Below are positions 22,801-32,604 of a stretch of 64,000 nt of DNA, in pieces. The stretch is from contig JAOWCC010000019.1 of the NCBI GenBank assembly GCA_030867875.1, positions 37,119,976-37,183,975 on the forward strand. Reading direction: 5' to 3'. The stretch comes from Actinernus sp. WN-2022 (Eukaryota > Cnidaria > Anthozoa > Actiniaria > Actinernidae). The notes under the pieces were generated by a model, which had not been told where the DNA came from, did no database searches, and saw only the letters and a program-made list of their open reading frames with translations. The number at the start of each line of letters is the position of its first letter. Within the stretch, counting starts at the first letter, position 1. Position numbers and translations under genes: made by a program.

Positions 22801-22915
22801 CGCATCTGATGAAAAGTTCCCGGATGTTCCTTCTGAAGATACTCAAGAATGTTCCCCAAACCTCCAAAGGTCGTCATTGAGCCGATTAAACAAAATGCAA
22901 CCATTCCTCATGTAA
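16593..22915 (+). CDS. Secreted aerolysin-like pore-forming protein gene (4 exons)
   Basis: Four exons with matching phases (introns in phase 2, 1, 2) total 1695 nt, or 564 residues plus stop. Exon 1 begins with a hydrophobic signal peptide of about 25 residues ending at IHG/C. The N-terminal half has about three Cys-rich repeats of the pattern FD-KG-S-C ... G-R-S ... IE--CC. Exon 3 holds a beta-rich, Thr/Ser-rich module, and exon 4 a further beta-rich region. The alternating Ser/Thr stretch around an amphipathic hairpin is typical of aerolysin/ETX-MTX2-type beta-pore formers, which oligomerise on membranes. The Cys-rich repeats could bind the target. The role (venom, digestion or immunity) is not readable. 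The 3.5-kb intron 1 is filled by MITEs. The final frame may be shifted near 22850. It is the intact partner of the pseudogene at 9155-11370. Confidence 0.8.
17235..17252 (+). repeat. Homopolymer C run in intron 1
   Basis: Eighteen consecutive C. A second run of 17 C lies at 18959-18975. Both are prone to length error. Confidence 0.9.
17934..18235. mobile_element. 302-bp MITE in intron 1
   Basis: The ends CAAGAGCCCATAACCAAGAG (17934) and its complement ending at 18235 are inverted. Similarity extends about 65 bases inward, through TTTCACAAGTT and TATTTTTAG. Confidence 0.8.
18345..18498. mobile_element. MITE, ATGGCCGCC-family relative, in intron 1
   Basis: Inverted arms of about 55 bases start TAGAGGTTTTGCACCACCAC and contain GATGGCAGCCATGTTGG. 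The two arms are almost exact complements, so this copy is younger than the other members of the family. Confidence 0.8.
18499..20411. other. Remainder of intron 1
   Basis: No exon or further gene is seen. AT-rich sequence with C runs. A 108-codon frame at 19415-19741 has no family resemblance. Confidence 0.45.
20412..20689 (+). CDS. Aerolysin-like gene exon 2: Cys-rich repeats 2 and 3
   Basis: The acceptor ATATCAG precedes 20412 and the donor GTAAGT starts at 20690. It encodes two repeats, one around GFFLRGLYRSNDSWVHNIE and one around FDKKGLSRCSNNYFMTGIYR, each ending IE-x-x-KCC. Confidence 0.85.
20739..20758 (+). repeat. Homopolymer G run near the exon 2 donor
   Basis: Twenty consecutive G lie 49 bases inside intron 2. 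The pseudogene has only a 7-G run at the same place. G runs near donors can act as intronic splicing enhancers, and they are also assembly-error hot spots. Confidence 0.85.
21448..22180 (+). CDS. Aerolysin-like gene exon 3: pore-forming module
   Basis: The acceptor ATTTTTCTAG precedes 21448 and the donor GTAAGT starts at 22181. The product includes GYGWCSSC and GPCRGY (two short Cys motifs), then a Ser/Thr-rich beta segment with a Gly-rich turn (EATGGAGGKVSY), as expected of the membrane-inserting hairpin of aerolysin-fold proteins. Confidence 0.85.
22525..22915 (+). CDS. Aerolysin-like gene exon 4, terminal
   Basis: The acceptor AACCTTAG precedes 22525. The frame is open to a TAG at 22913-22915. 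Compared with the pseudogene, the frame after about 22850 (a run of C then A) looks displaced by one base. The other frame stays open to a TAA at 22930-22932 and agrees with the pseudogene's 3' end. Either a real one-base loss or an assembly error in the homopolymer would explain this. Confidence 0.75.
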
Positions 22916-22982
22916 AGGACGAAGGGAATTAAGGATTCTACGAATTGTACCACTGAACCCTGATTAGTGTCTTTAGTAATGG

Positions 22983-22988
22983 AATAAA
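22983..22988 (+). promoter_or_regulatory. Poly(A) signal AATAAA of the aerolysin-like gene
   Basis: AATAAA occurs 50-70 bases after both candidate stop codons, and the same signal is conserved in the pseudogene. Confidence 0.65.
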
Positions 22989-23069
22989 GAATGCATATAT
23001 ACAAATCAAGTGTCTTTGTGATTGTAAATTAATATCGAAAAACACGTGTGGCTGTTGCGTCTAAATTTT

Positions 23070-24680
23070 AAACGCAATGGATGAATGGACACTGATGGCG
23101 GTTATAGAAACTTATACATTCATGATTTTTCACGTTGCATGCGCGTCTTAGAATTCTTTCACGACGATCACAACCTAATCCGTTCCACGTTAAAAGTAAT
23201 TGGCGCTTTTTTAACTGCTGTGGAACAGGACCTTTTAACCACCAAACCTAAACGTATTCATGACAACCTTACGCCCCGCGAACGACAAGCCTCAGACTCT
23301 TAAAAGACTCACTAACATAATAATTAAACCAGCCGATAAAGGCTCGGGTACCATAATTATGGACACATACGTTAATGAATGCGTAAGACCACTTACTGAC
23401 GCTATTTTTTACGAAGAACAAGATAACTACATTACCGACCACATTAATAGACTGGTAAACACATACATACATTAAACGCATGCATCAAGATAATATCATT
23501 GATGACAACACTCGACGTTACCTCATACAAACAGATGGATGCTTTTACATATTGCCTAAAATCCACAAACCTGGTAACCCCGGACGACCCATTATATCCA
23601 GTCCTACTGTTGGTGGAGATACATTGATGACTTTCATAATCTGGACCCACACGCTCGACCAACTGTATGCACGCCACCATTAATTTACTTCCCCTCATTC
23701 TTCTTCTAACATTCAATTTTTGAACGTTAATGTCTGCCTTCACAACCGAACGGTCACATCGCTACAGATCTCTATACTAAACCTACTGATAAACTTCAAT
23801 ATCTCTTAACCACGCCAAACGCGCCATACCTTTCAGTCTTGCTCTCAGACTTCGTCGTATCTGTTCTCCAGTCTAATGAAACTTTCATCTCGCGCACTAA
23901 TGAACTTAAATCGTATCTCGATAAACTAGGATATAACCGTAATTTTCTTAACAAAGAAATAGATCGTGTCAATAACATAACTCGCACTAGAGCCTAAACA
24001 AACTAACAACCAATCTAACCTCTCGTTATAACCCTGCTTTACCCTCTTGTTCTCCTATTATGCAGAAACATTTTAACATTGTTGTCTTCTAATCGATGCA
24101 AAAATATATTTACATCTGTACCGCTAGTCTCTTGTCGACGTAACAATAACCTTCATGATAATTTAGTCCGCGCTCAACTAACAAACCTAATAACTATCCT
24201 CCGGGTTCTTTTCTTTGTGGCACTAATTGTTTAAGTTATAAATACATTGACAATGGTCTAAATAATTACACTTTCCACTCTACTGGCGATTAAGAACTGT
24301 AATTCCAAAAACCTCCTACATGGTCCTATGTTTCAAAACATTTTCTAACTGATAATCATTTAACCATTGATATGCAGTTAATTCCACTAGGACTTGTTTT
24401 TTCTCAGCGAGACAGTACGCAAAGCGCGAGAAGCGTATCTTATCGATAGAGGAACTCTTGGACCTCTAGGTATGAATAAACGTGATGAAACTTCACAATC
24501 ATCATCACGTCACTTTTTTATTATTTTTGTTTCATATGTCATTCTCTACCTTCCTTTCATTGGTTTATGTGTTTTATCATAAGATTGTGCAATTCATAAT
24601 TCATGTATTATTTCGTAAAGATTACATTGTAAGTCCGGCCTCTTTCCCCGAAGAAGATCTGCTATCAAGTCAGATGAGAG
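23070..24680 (+). pseudogene. Penelope-like retroelement remnant
   Basis: Broken frames in order: NIIIKPADKGSGTIIMD (about 23310), CFYILPKIHKPGNPGRPI (about 23540-23600), TDLYTKPTDKLQYLL (about 23770), SRTNELKSYLDKLGY, then GSFLCGTNCLSYKYID and MNKRDET (about 24470). These are signatures of the Penelope RT and of the linker before its GIY-YIG endonuclease. The stretch that should hold the YxDD core is missing between about 23690 and 23730, and many stops interrupt the rest. It is not functional. Confidence 0.75.
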
Positions 24681-24686
24681 CAATCG

Positions 24687-24755
24687 TTAGCCTGAATTTC
24701 AGCCGTCTCCTCTGGTTCGTTCCTCCCGAGAGGAGACGGCTGAAATTCAGGCTAA
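24687..24755. mobile_element. 69-bp mini-MITE with target duplication
   Basis: A perfect hairpin has 27-base arms starting TTAGCCTGAATTTCAGCCGT around a 15-base loop. GCAATCG flanks it on both sides (24680-24686 and 24756-24762). Confidence 0.75.
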
Positions 24756-25031
24756 GCAATCGTGGGTATTGGTGCGTTTTATGGAGTCAAGACGATTATA
24801 AATGTATATGTAGTTATGATATAAAATCATGTTTATTTAGTAGACCTTACCAATACGTAAAATTGTAATGTTTGCCACTTGATACCTCAAATCATTAATT
24901 TTATTTTTAATTAATTGGGGCACTACCTTGTAAAGGCTCGTAAGGGTTTATTTAGTCCTCCATCCAATTGTAAGAAAAAAATATATAAATAATATCAGAG
25001 TGTACAAAATGGTAAATCTCAGGTAACTCCA

Positions 25032-25600
25032 AACGCGGGCTTCCTGTGTACTGTATGTCCCATGATTCAACGCGCCTGAAGGCGGAAGTAAATTCAACCA
25101 ATAGCCGAGAAAGGCGGGAAGTACATAATATAGTTGTTGCGTCGCGTCGCGTCGTAAAATTATCACTGCGTTCGTTGAGGAGGAAACATATTTACAAGCT
25201 GTAGATCTTCCGAAAATACCAGGGACGAACCTCTAGTTGTATTCCAGGTAAGGAGAAAAGTGTTTGTCACGTATTTGTGTTGTTTGATCGTTCTAGGTGT
25301 AAGAATAAATGGTGAACAAAGCAAAACACAACGAGTTGCATTTTGGCGCGTGGCGCGTGGTTTGTACAAAGGCTTCTCGTCTTTTTTTTAAGCGTAGTTC
25401 ACACGAGCAAGTTTTCCTTGACAAGTTTTATTTGATCGTGTATACGCCAGTTATTGAACAAGGCAACTTCTCATGGAAAACTTGTCAAGGAAAACTTGCT
25501 CGTGTGGACTACGCTTTATTCTTTTATATATGCTGTCGTAAAGTACCAATCTTTTCACGAGCACTGGAGTTTGTCTCCATGGGCTTTAGTAGAATCCTAT
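25032..25600 (+). repeat. Long dispersed repeat, copy 1 (pair of 61674-62190)
   Basis: 25032-25390 and 61674-62015 are nearly identical, including CCCATGATTCAACGCG and a reading frame NKAKHNELHFGAWRVVCTKA. The match resumes weakly after the MITE at 25391-25515. A related tail (GATTGCAAACTCTGCGGCAC) is at about 28236. It may be a dispersed 5' gene end or a transposon end; I do not recognise the protein. Confidence 0.7.
25391..25515. mobile_element. 125-bp PIF/Harbinger-like MITE
   Basis: Inverted ends start AGCGTAGTTCACACGAGCAA and are flanked by TTA on both sides (25388-25390, 25516-25518). The paralogous copy at about 62015 lacks it, which shows the insertion directly. Confidence 0.8.
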
Positions 25601-25771
25601 AACGATGTTTCTTTAGCATTTTGTAGATGTTCAGGTCTGTACGATTTTTTGCTTCCGAGTTGTGAGTGTACACGTTTCAGATGAGTCGTGAAAATCATCA
25701 AATTTGTGCAAAATTAAAGGTTTTTGCCTTAATCATAATATTCATATACACAACAAAATTACTCCTTAATT

Positions 25772-26863
25772 CACAGGCAGCCCAAGTTCTGTATCTGTAC
25801 TGTGTGATCGTATCAGATATCGTGTAAAAGTACTAGAAAAAAATGAAAACAATAAAATATTGAACTTTGAAGAACTTGTCTTGTGTTATCAAGTGTCCTT
25901 AAGTATCATATTTCAATTTTAGCGCTCTGGGACCTGTTTTAGTACGTTTTCTAGCTCGCTCTTTTTCTTGTTTACTCTCTACTATATATATATTAGAAAG
26001 GCAGGAAACCGTTATTTCAATACGCTTACCTTATGCCTCGATTTTCCCCCGAAAAGATGCTCCAATTGATCCCAAATTCCCGGTGGTTATCAATCTCTGG
26101 GTGGGAAAGCATTATTTGGAAGTCTTTTGACAAAACCTTTCATAAAAATGGAGAAATTCCCAGCTTAAAAACGACAAATCAAGATTTTTGCCATGTACCG
26201 ATGCGAGGACGGTATGGCCTCAGACCTCGTGACCAAAAGCGTGACGTCAGCAAGACCCCCCGTGATGCAACACGATCCTCTCAGCTGGAGAGTACCGCAA
26301 AAAAATACAATTTCGCGGCATTTCATGGCATGTTTTGCAGTACCCTCCAGCTGAGAGGATCGTGTTGCATCACGGGGGGTCTTGCTGACGTCACGCTTTT
26401 GGTCACGAGGTCTGAGGCCATACCGTCCTCGCATCGGTACATGGCAAAAATCTTGATTTGTCGTTTTTAAGCTGGGAATTTCTCCATTTTTATGAAAGGT
26501 TTTGTCAAAAGACTTCCAAATAATGCTTTCCCACCCAGAGATTGATAACCACCGGGAATTTGGGATCAATTGGAGCATCTTTTCGGGGGAAAATCGAGGC
26601 ATAAGGTAAGCGTATTGAAATAACGGTTTCCTGCCTTTCTAATATATATATAGTAGAGAGTAAACAAGAAAAAGAGCGAGCTAGAAAACGTACTAAAACA
26701 GGTCCCAGAGCGCTAAAATTGAAATATGATACTTAAGGACACTTGATAACACAAGACAAGTTCTTCAAAGTTCAATATTTTATTGTTTTCATTTTTTTCT
26801 AGTACTTTTACACGATATCTGATACGATCACACAGTACAGATACAGAACTTGGGCTGCCTGTG
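25772..26863. mobile_element. 1.09-kb near-perfect palindrome (foldback element)
   Basis: Each arm is about 528 bases, starting CACAGGCAGCCCAAGTTCTG, around a loop of about 40 bases near 26318. Identical open frames arise on both strands (26033-26470 plus, 26602-26165 minus) only because of the symmetry. The same terminal sequence bounds the 313-bp palindrome at 62643-62955. No transposase is present. Confidence 0.85.
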
Positions 26864-27304
26864 GCGTAGCGCGAAGGAAAATCTAGCTGAAAAGTTTCCA
26901 AACCTGAATCCCACTCGCTGAAACATGAAGGCGGGACATGTCAAAGGTTGTCATTATCGCGGTTAAATTGCAAAGGTTTGTGCCGCCAGACGTCTAGGTT
27001 TTAAACTTAAACGAACGCGGAAAAAGGTTCACGCTTAACGGTAGCTTGCAAATGGTAGTATTTATAGCCTGCAATGCAGGCGTTTCTAGTGGTTTCCCCG
27101 CTTTCGTGGACGTTTTCCGCTCGCAAACGAATTTCAGACGAGAAATATTATTGTGGTTTCCCAACAGGCTACTACATTTAAGGCTGCAAAGTTTTGGTGG
27201 CCATCTTGGTTCCATGCACCATACATAAACATTTACAGTAACAACTTCTATTTGTTATGAGAAAAAAAATGCTCTTCTGCTTTAAAATTTGGCCCAGAGA
27301 TTAA

Positions 27305-28099
27305 GGCCCCGTCCACACTAATCCGTTTTCGTTTGAAAACGCATACTTTTTTATCCGTTTATACCGATCGTCCACACAAAAACGATCGAAAACGGAGATG
27401 TTTATCTATGTAAACGGAGGTTTTCGAAAACGCTTACCATAGTGGAGACTTTTGAAAACGCAGGTCTATCGTTTTAGTGTGGACGGCAAAAACGGAGCTT
27501 TTCAAAAACGCTTACGTCACAACTCATTATGCAAGACCCAGTTTCCCGCGTCAGCGCGTAAACAAACCACTTCAATATGGCGGACGAGCTTGTGTTTATG
27601 GTGTTTAGCCTTCTTTGTGGCTTCATTGCTTGCCTGGAGTTAAAGGTGGCACTGATTAATCTACAAGCAGTAGCTTTACGTTTTCGGCCGATTTATTTTA
27701 CTTTAAACTCATTTATTACCTTAAGTAAAAGTTCCATTTCATTCATCTGTCCAGATGAAGTGATCTGTTTCCTTTTCTGACGTCTTTTTCTTTGAAGATT
27801 TTGCCATTTTTACTGTAAACTTCGAGCGAACGCGTCTTGTTTACAATGTTTTCGCGCTTCAAAAAGAGTGGGAATAACCGATAGTATCGCTGGCGCTATT
27901 GGAGCATGCGTATCGAACAGAAAAAAAACGTCAGAGCAGAACCTGGTGACGAAAACGCATCTTGGATCATCGTTTTTCAGCCCCTAGTGTGGACGGTCGA
28001 AAACGATGCGAAAACGCTAGTGTGGACGCAGAGATTTGTATCCGTTTTCGGGGAACCAAAAACGGAGGTTTTTAAAAACGCATTAGTGTGGACAGGGCC
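27305..28099. mobile_element. PIF/Harbinger-like non-autonomous element
   Basis: The ends GGCCCCGTCCACACTAATCC and (inverted) GGCCCTGTCCACACTAATGC are flanked by TAA on both sides (27302-27304, 28100-28102). Internal AAAACGGAG and GTGTGGACG motifs repeat near both ends. A three-base TWA duplication with GG-starting ends fits PIF/Harbinger. ATGGCGGAC occurs inside at about 27578. Confidence 0.75.
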
Positions 28100-28102
28100 T
28101 AA

Positions 28103-29577
28103 GTTTTGATCTCTCTTCAAGCTAAAATTTATTTTATTTTTTTTCATTTGGAAATAAAAACATTTAAAAATATATTTTGGTGACATGTTGCAACCCAAGA
28201 ATGGCTGGAAAAGAATTGTGGATGGATTTGTGTTTGATTGCAAACTCTGCGGCACAAGAAAGTTTGGTTGTATTGTACTCATACTCAGATAACCAGGGGC
28301 AGTTATGGCATTTCATCTGCTTCTCTTGTTAAAACTTGTATGATATCCCCCTAAGATGAATGAATTAAAACTTAGATACCCCCCTATAAAATTCACGGCT
28401 AATTCATTGATTCTGCGTGACCAGGCAGGCAAGGAATTTACATACATGTAGGTACAGTGTATTACAAAAAAAGTTTGACTTTTTCCATTGACTGTATTCC
28501 AGAATAAGAATAGATTTAATCACTTTTTGAGTAGATTTAGAATATATTTATAAAATCTAAGCTAAATCCAATATCAACATACGAAAAAGCTAGCAAAACC
28601 TCTTAGAAACCTAGGGCTGTAATTTAAGCTACCAGCAATTATAGCCAGCAACTATATGATGATGGTCACAGGCTAACTGGTACTTAAATAATACTTCAAA
28701 AACCCATGAATAATTAATGAGCATTTTGTCCAATCAGATGAAGCAAATCAGTCACATGCATGCTCCTTTATACCTGATAAAATCTCATCATTCTAAAAGG
28801 CCCACGGAGGGATTTGAATTCTGTCCCAGGGGGAAACGGGGTTAATGATTGAGACAATGGAATTTCTATTGATGTTTCAGCTTTCTCATTGAATTGCTAA
28901 TTAGGATGAATGTTTTATATAAAGAATACCAATGAACATGACATTTTATATAAAGTTTCATCCTAATTAAGAATTCACTGATAAAGACCCAAAGATAGCA
29001 AAAAGTACACGGAACATAAGGTACCTAGATAATAAATTTTGCACTAAATTTACTAATATCAGCAGACTACCAAGATACAAAGATAATATTTTTAAAATGA
29101 AGTTATCCAACTACCATTACTTGTTTACCGAGCCACTGTTTAGTTCCAATTATTAAACCAAACTCAAAGCCGTAAAATAATAAAAACGTGCATGAAACTT
29201 ACATATTTTGTGCCGGAGTCAAAAATTTAGAGTCTGCCGTCATGTCAGTCATCGCTTTCCAAGTCTTGAACTTTATCGAGGTAAACCACGACACCAAATC
29301 CTTCAAGTGCAGGTTCTTCTTGCATTGCAAAACGCCGCTTCAAACAACATAGTATGGTAATTTCTTCATGTCATTCCCTTGAGATGTTGGCATTGTGAAT
29401 ACAAAGGTTCAATGGTTCATTAAGTAATCATTCCCTTGAGATGTGCGTCTTTCTTTCATTGCATTCTTAAAGCGTTTTTGAAGCCGTTTAAAACACTCAC
29501 AGCACATGTTTTATCAAGTCTAAAAATTCTTGGGCTTCGCCTGCTGTTCGTGTTTTAAGCAGTACTTAAGAGTTGTA
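28103..29577. other. Intergenic stretch, no gene recognised
   Basis: It holds a short hairpin at about 28897-28972 (TTAGGATGAA and TTTATATAAAG arms) and a repeat tail at about 28195-28265 that matches 62130-62190. No gene is evident. Confidence 0.4.
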
Positions 29578-30715
29578 GTAATAATAATAATAATAAATCT
29601 TTTGAGAGGGGGCCTCCATCACTTATGCAAAAGTGGTTTTCAGGAGGGTCCTCTATAACATAAAATTAAAAGTTAAAAAGACAAAATGGACATAGAATAA
29701 TAGATTAAAATATTAATAAGAAAGAACGATCATAAAAAGATAAAACTAGCATAAATACTGATTAATTAAAAACTTATTTATATTTCTTTTAAAAATCAAC
29801 TTAGGCATGGGCTTTTTAAATTCATTTGGCAGGGAAGCCCAATCGTTTGTTGCCCTAAAGTATGTAGCATGCCTTCCCCATTCTGTCCTCGGCTTGGGGA
29901 GTCTCGGCAGATATCCGTTCCTAGTATTATGACCATGCGACTGACTTAAAGTAGTTTTGAAAATATTAAAGTGTTCTGGAATATCCCCTTTGATTGCATT
30001 CTGAACAGCAACACATCGATGTCCAAAACGCCTTCTGACCAATGGGATCCATTTAAGCGATGCCAGGGCCTCAGCTGACGACAGCTTGCCTCCTTCAATC
30101 TTTTTAGCAAACCGATTTTGGAATGCCTGTAGCTGTTCCATTTCTGATTTCACACCAGGCTGGTCTCCCCAGACAGCGTCCACATAATCTAAGTGGGGAG
30201 CACAAGGCCATTAAAATACGCCATGCGAGTTCTCTTATCGAGCATGTGTGAAATACGGTTAAATACTGATAACCGATGGCCTAGTTTCTGTAATAAGTTA
30301 CTAATGTGTTTCTTCCAGTTCCACTTTTCATCCAATGTTACTCCAAGGTATTTAAAATTATGAACACGATTTATTTGCCCACCATCCGAAGAGAACTCAA
30401 AATCCTCAAAAGTTGACAACATTGTTTTGCTACCTGCCAGCATTATCTTGGTCTTCTTATCATTGAGGGTCAATCTATTGTCCGTATACCAGTCCGAGAT
30501 TAGGCTGTAATCACGTCCAAAAGCCTCTTGAAGTTCAAAGAGTGTTGACGTAGCGAAAATCAAAACGGCATCATCTGCGTACAAAACCATTCAACTCTTC
30601 TCCACAACTGTTGGTGGACTATTAATGTAAACATTAAATAGCAGTGGACCTAGAATACTCCCCTGAGGTACACCAAGGGCAATTGGGTGGGTCTCCGACA
30701 TCCCCATTTATCCAC
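29578..30715 (-). pseudogene. LINE reverse transcriptase and C-terminal remnant
   Basis: On the minus strand: IALGVPQGSILGPLLFN (motif B, about 30690-30640), then a stop, then MVLYADDAVLIF (motif C, about 30585), YLGVTLDEKWNWKKHI, and the C-terminal part with NRFAKKIEGG and FRATNDWASLPNEF. The 3' tail is (AAT)n at 29578-29595. A stop or frameshift also separates the two large open segments near 30185. Confidence 0.8.
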
Positions 30716-31145
30716 ACGCAGAAAAAGACTGGCTAACAGACCTTAATCGGATCAGAAAATATAATTTAATCTTGGATTTGGAAACATGTGCAAAAAATAT
30801 TTATAAGGAGCATTAGGCAGTACAGTTAATATTAAGTCAAGGGTATAGACTTCATGTTATGTCCACACCACGATTCATTGCAAACCTAACCCCCAAATAA
30901 AAAAAACATAACCATTTTCAAGCCCAAATCATTTTAGAACGACTCTAAATACACCTCAACTATAAGCATGGAGAATGTTGTACTTTTGAAGTGGCCTAGT
31001 TTAACTCTGGGAATCGTGGTGTGCCATAACATGAAGTCTTACCCAAGTCATTCAAGCATTATGTTACCGAAGTGTCAGGTCCTCCTTACTGACCCTCCCT
31101 CGCTCCCTCCTTCCCTCCCTCCAACAAAGTGTAATTATAATAGTA

Positions 31146-31934
31146 CAGTGAACTCCCTCTAAGGCAGACACCCTTGGTACCAGCTCTTATAATACTGTCC
31201 GCCCTAGAGAGGTGTCCGCCTTATAGAGACACTTCACGACTAAACAAGAAGAGTAAGTGAAATTGAATGATTACAGCCTCGACAGAGTCTCATTACATGC
31301 TGAACAGTGGCTCAATGTACATGTTCTACTGCATAGTCCCTGTTATATCTGTGACCAGGTCGAAAAACAAGTATTTTGAGTAATTTTCTGGTAACATTTT
31401 TTAGAACAATTTTGGCTATGGTATTTCCTTAGCATAGTTTTAGCTTTCATGAGTTGAAAGCTAATGATGTCAGTGGAAAGAAATGTCAGTGGAAAGAGTG
31501 AGTGCATTTTCTCAAAGCACTTGCTGCCAGTTACTCTGTCTGATATCTACTGAATGCATAGAAGACGGTAGTCCTCCTGTTCTGTACGGCAATCAATAAA
31601 CTAAGCTTGTTGTAATGTGATCATGTTTTTTTCTAAAAATAGTGCTGCTGTGGTACATGTAAAATGCAATAATCTAGAGTATGTTGCATTTCTAGTCTGC
31701 ATTGAGGGAATTTTCAACCGAATTTCCAATGAAAAAGTGTCCGCTGTCCGCCTTAGAGAGGTGTCCGCCTTAGAGAGGTGTCCGCCTTAGAGAGGTGTCC
31801 GCCTTAGAGAGGTGTCCGCCTTAGAGAGGTGTCCGCCTTAGAGTGAGTTTTAGTACAGAAAAGAAGAAATTCGGCCTGAGGATCAGGCAGAAGTGTCTGC
31901 CTTAGAGAGGTGTCTGCTTTGAGAGAGTTCACTG
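31146..31934. mobile_element. Pogo/Tigger-like non-autonomous element
   Basis: The ends CAGTGAACTCCCTCTAAGGC and, inverted, CAGTGAACTCTCTCAAAGCA are flanked by TA (31144-31145, 31935-31936), as in Tc1/mariner-pogo elements. No transposase frame is seen in the 789 bases. The subterminal motif GTCCGCCTTAGAGAGG is amplified inside. Confidence 0.75.
31744..31852. repeat. 17-bp tandem repeat inside the pogo-like element
   Basis: Five full and one partial copies of TGTCCGCCTTAGAGAGG stand head to tail. The unit equals the subterminal sequence of the host element. Confidence 0.9.
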
Positions 31935-32509
31935 TATTATCAGTTGAAACCAACTACATGCAGTATTCTATTTAAACACTATAATCTTGCAATAATTATC
32001 TGAGCGAGTAGCAAAAATGCTGATTTTCAAAAGTGATACGTACAGTGACAACCAATAATTACTCAAAAAATACAAAAAACGTATTGTTTCAGTTTAGGAT
32101 TTAACTATTATACTACTCATTAATTCTGAGTTTCTATGGCTGGACTAATTGTTAAAGAGAGGGGAGGGGGGTGAGAGAAGTGTAAAATTATAATACAGAT
32201 GTAGTTGAGGGAGGGAGGTTGGGAATGGAATGTTTCCTCCCTTGTGGAGATTAGGGAGGGGTAGTTGGTGTTGCAGACTTATTGAGTAAATGACAGCTAC
32301 TTTGCTATAAATGTATGGCTTATTTTGTATTAGATTACCATTAATTAGAATAGTCATTCTCATCTCCTAAAAAAATACTTGAATTCTTTCTAAAACTGTT
32401 GGTGAACAATTATATTAAAGTCATGATTCATGGACTCTAATAGATCCCAGGTATTCTTTTGATCTCTCATTAACATAACTTTTTATATGGCAAAATTCAG
32501 CTCCTGTAG

Positions 32510-32604
32510 ATGGACAATATGGCTAATCAAGCTGGTGATTCTGGTATTGGTACATCACTTAATGAAGATAAAAATGATGTATTTAGTCCTCCAGAAGACC
32601 CCAG
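32510..32604 (+). CDS. Small gene exon 1
   Basis: The ATG at 32510 is followed by 31 codons plus two bases and a consensus donor (CCAG/GTAAGT). Confidence 0.6.

Noticed and set aside
26033..26602. Two 145-codon frames with the same protein on opposite strands
   Set aside because: They are a by-product of the palindrome. No family resemblance and no independent coding signal.
31744..31852. CRISPR-like array
   Set aside because: The 17-bp units are directly adjacent without spacers and lie inside an animal DNA transposon.
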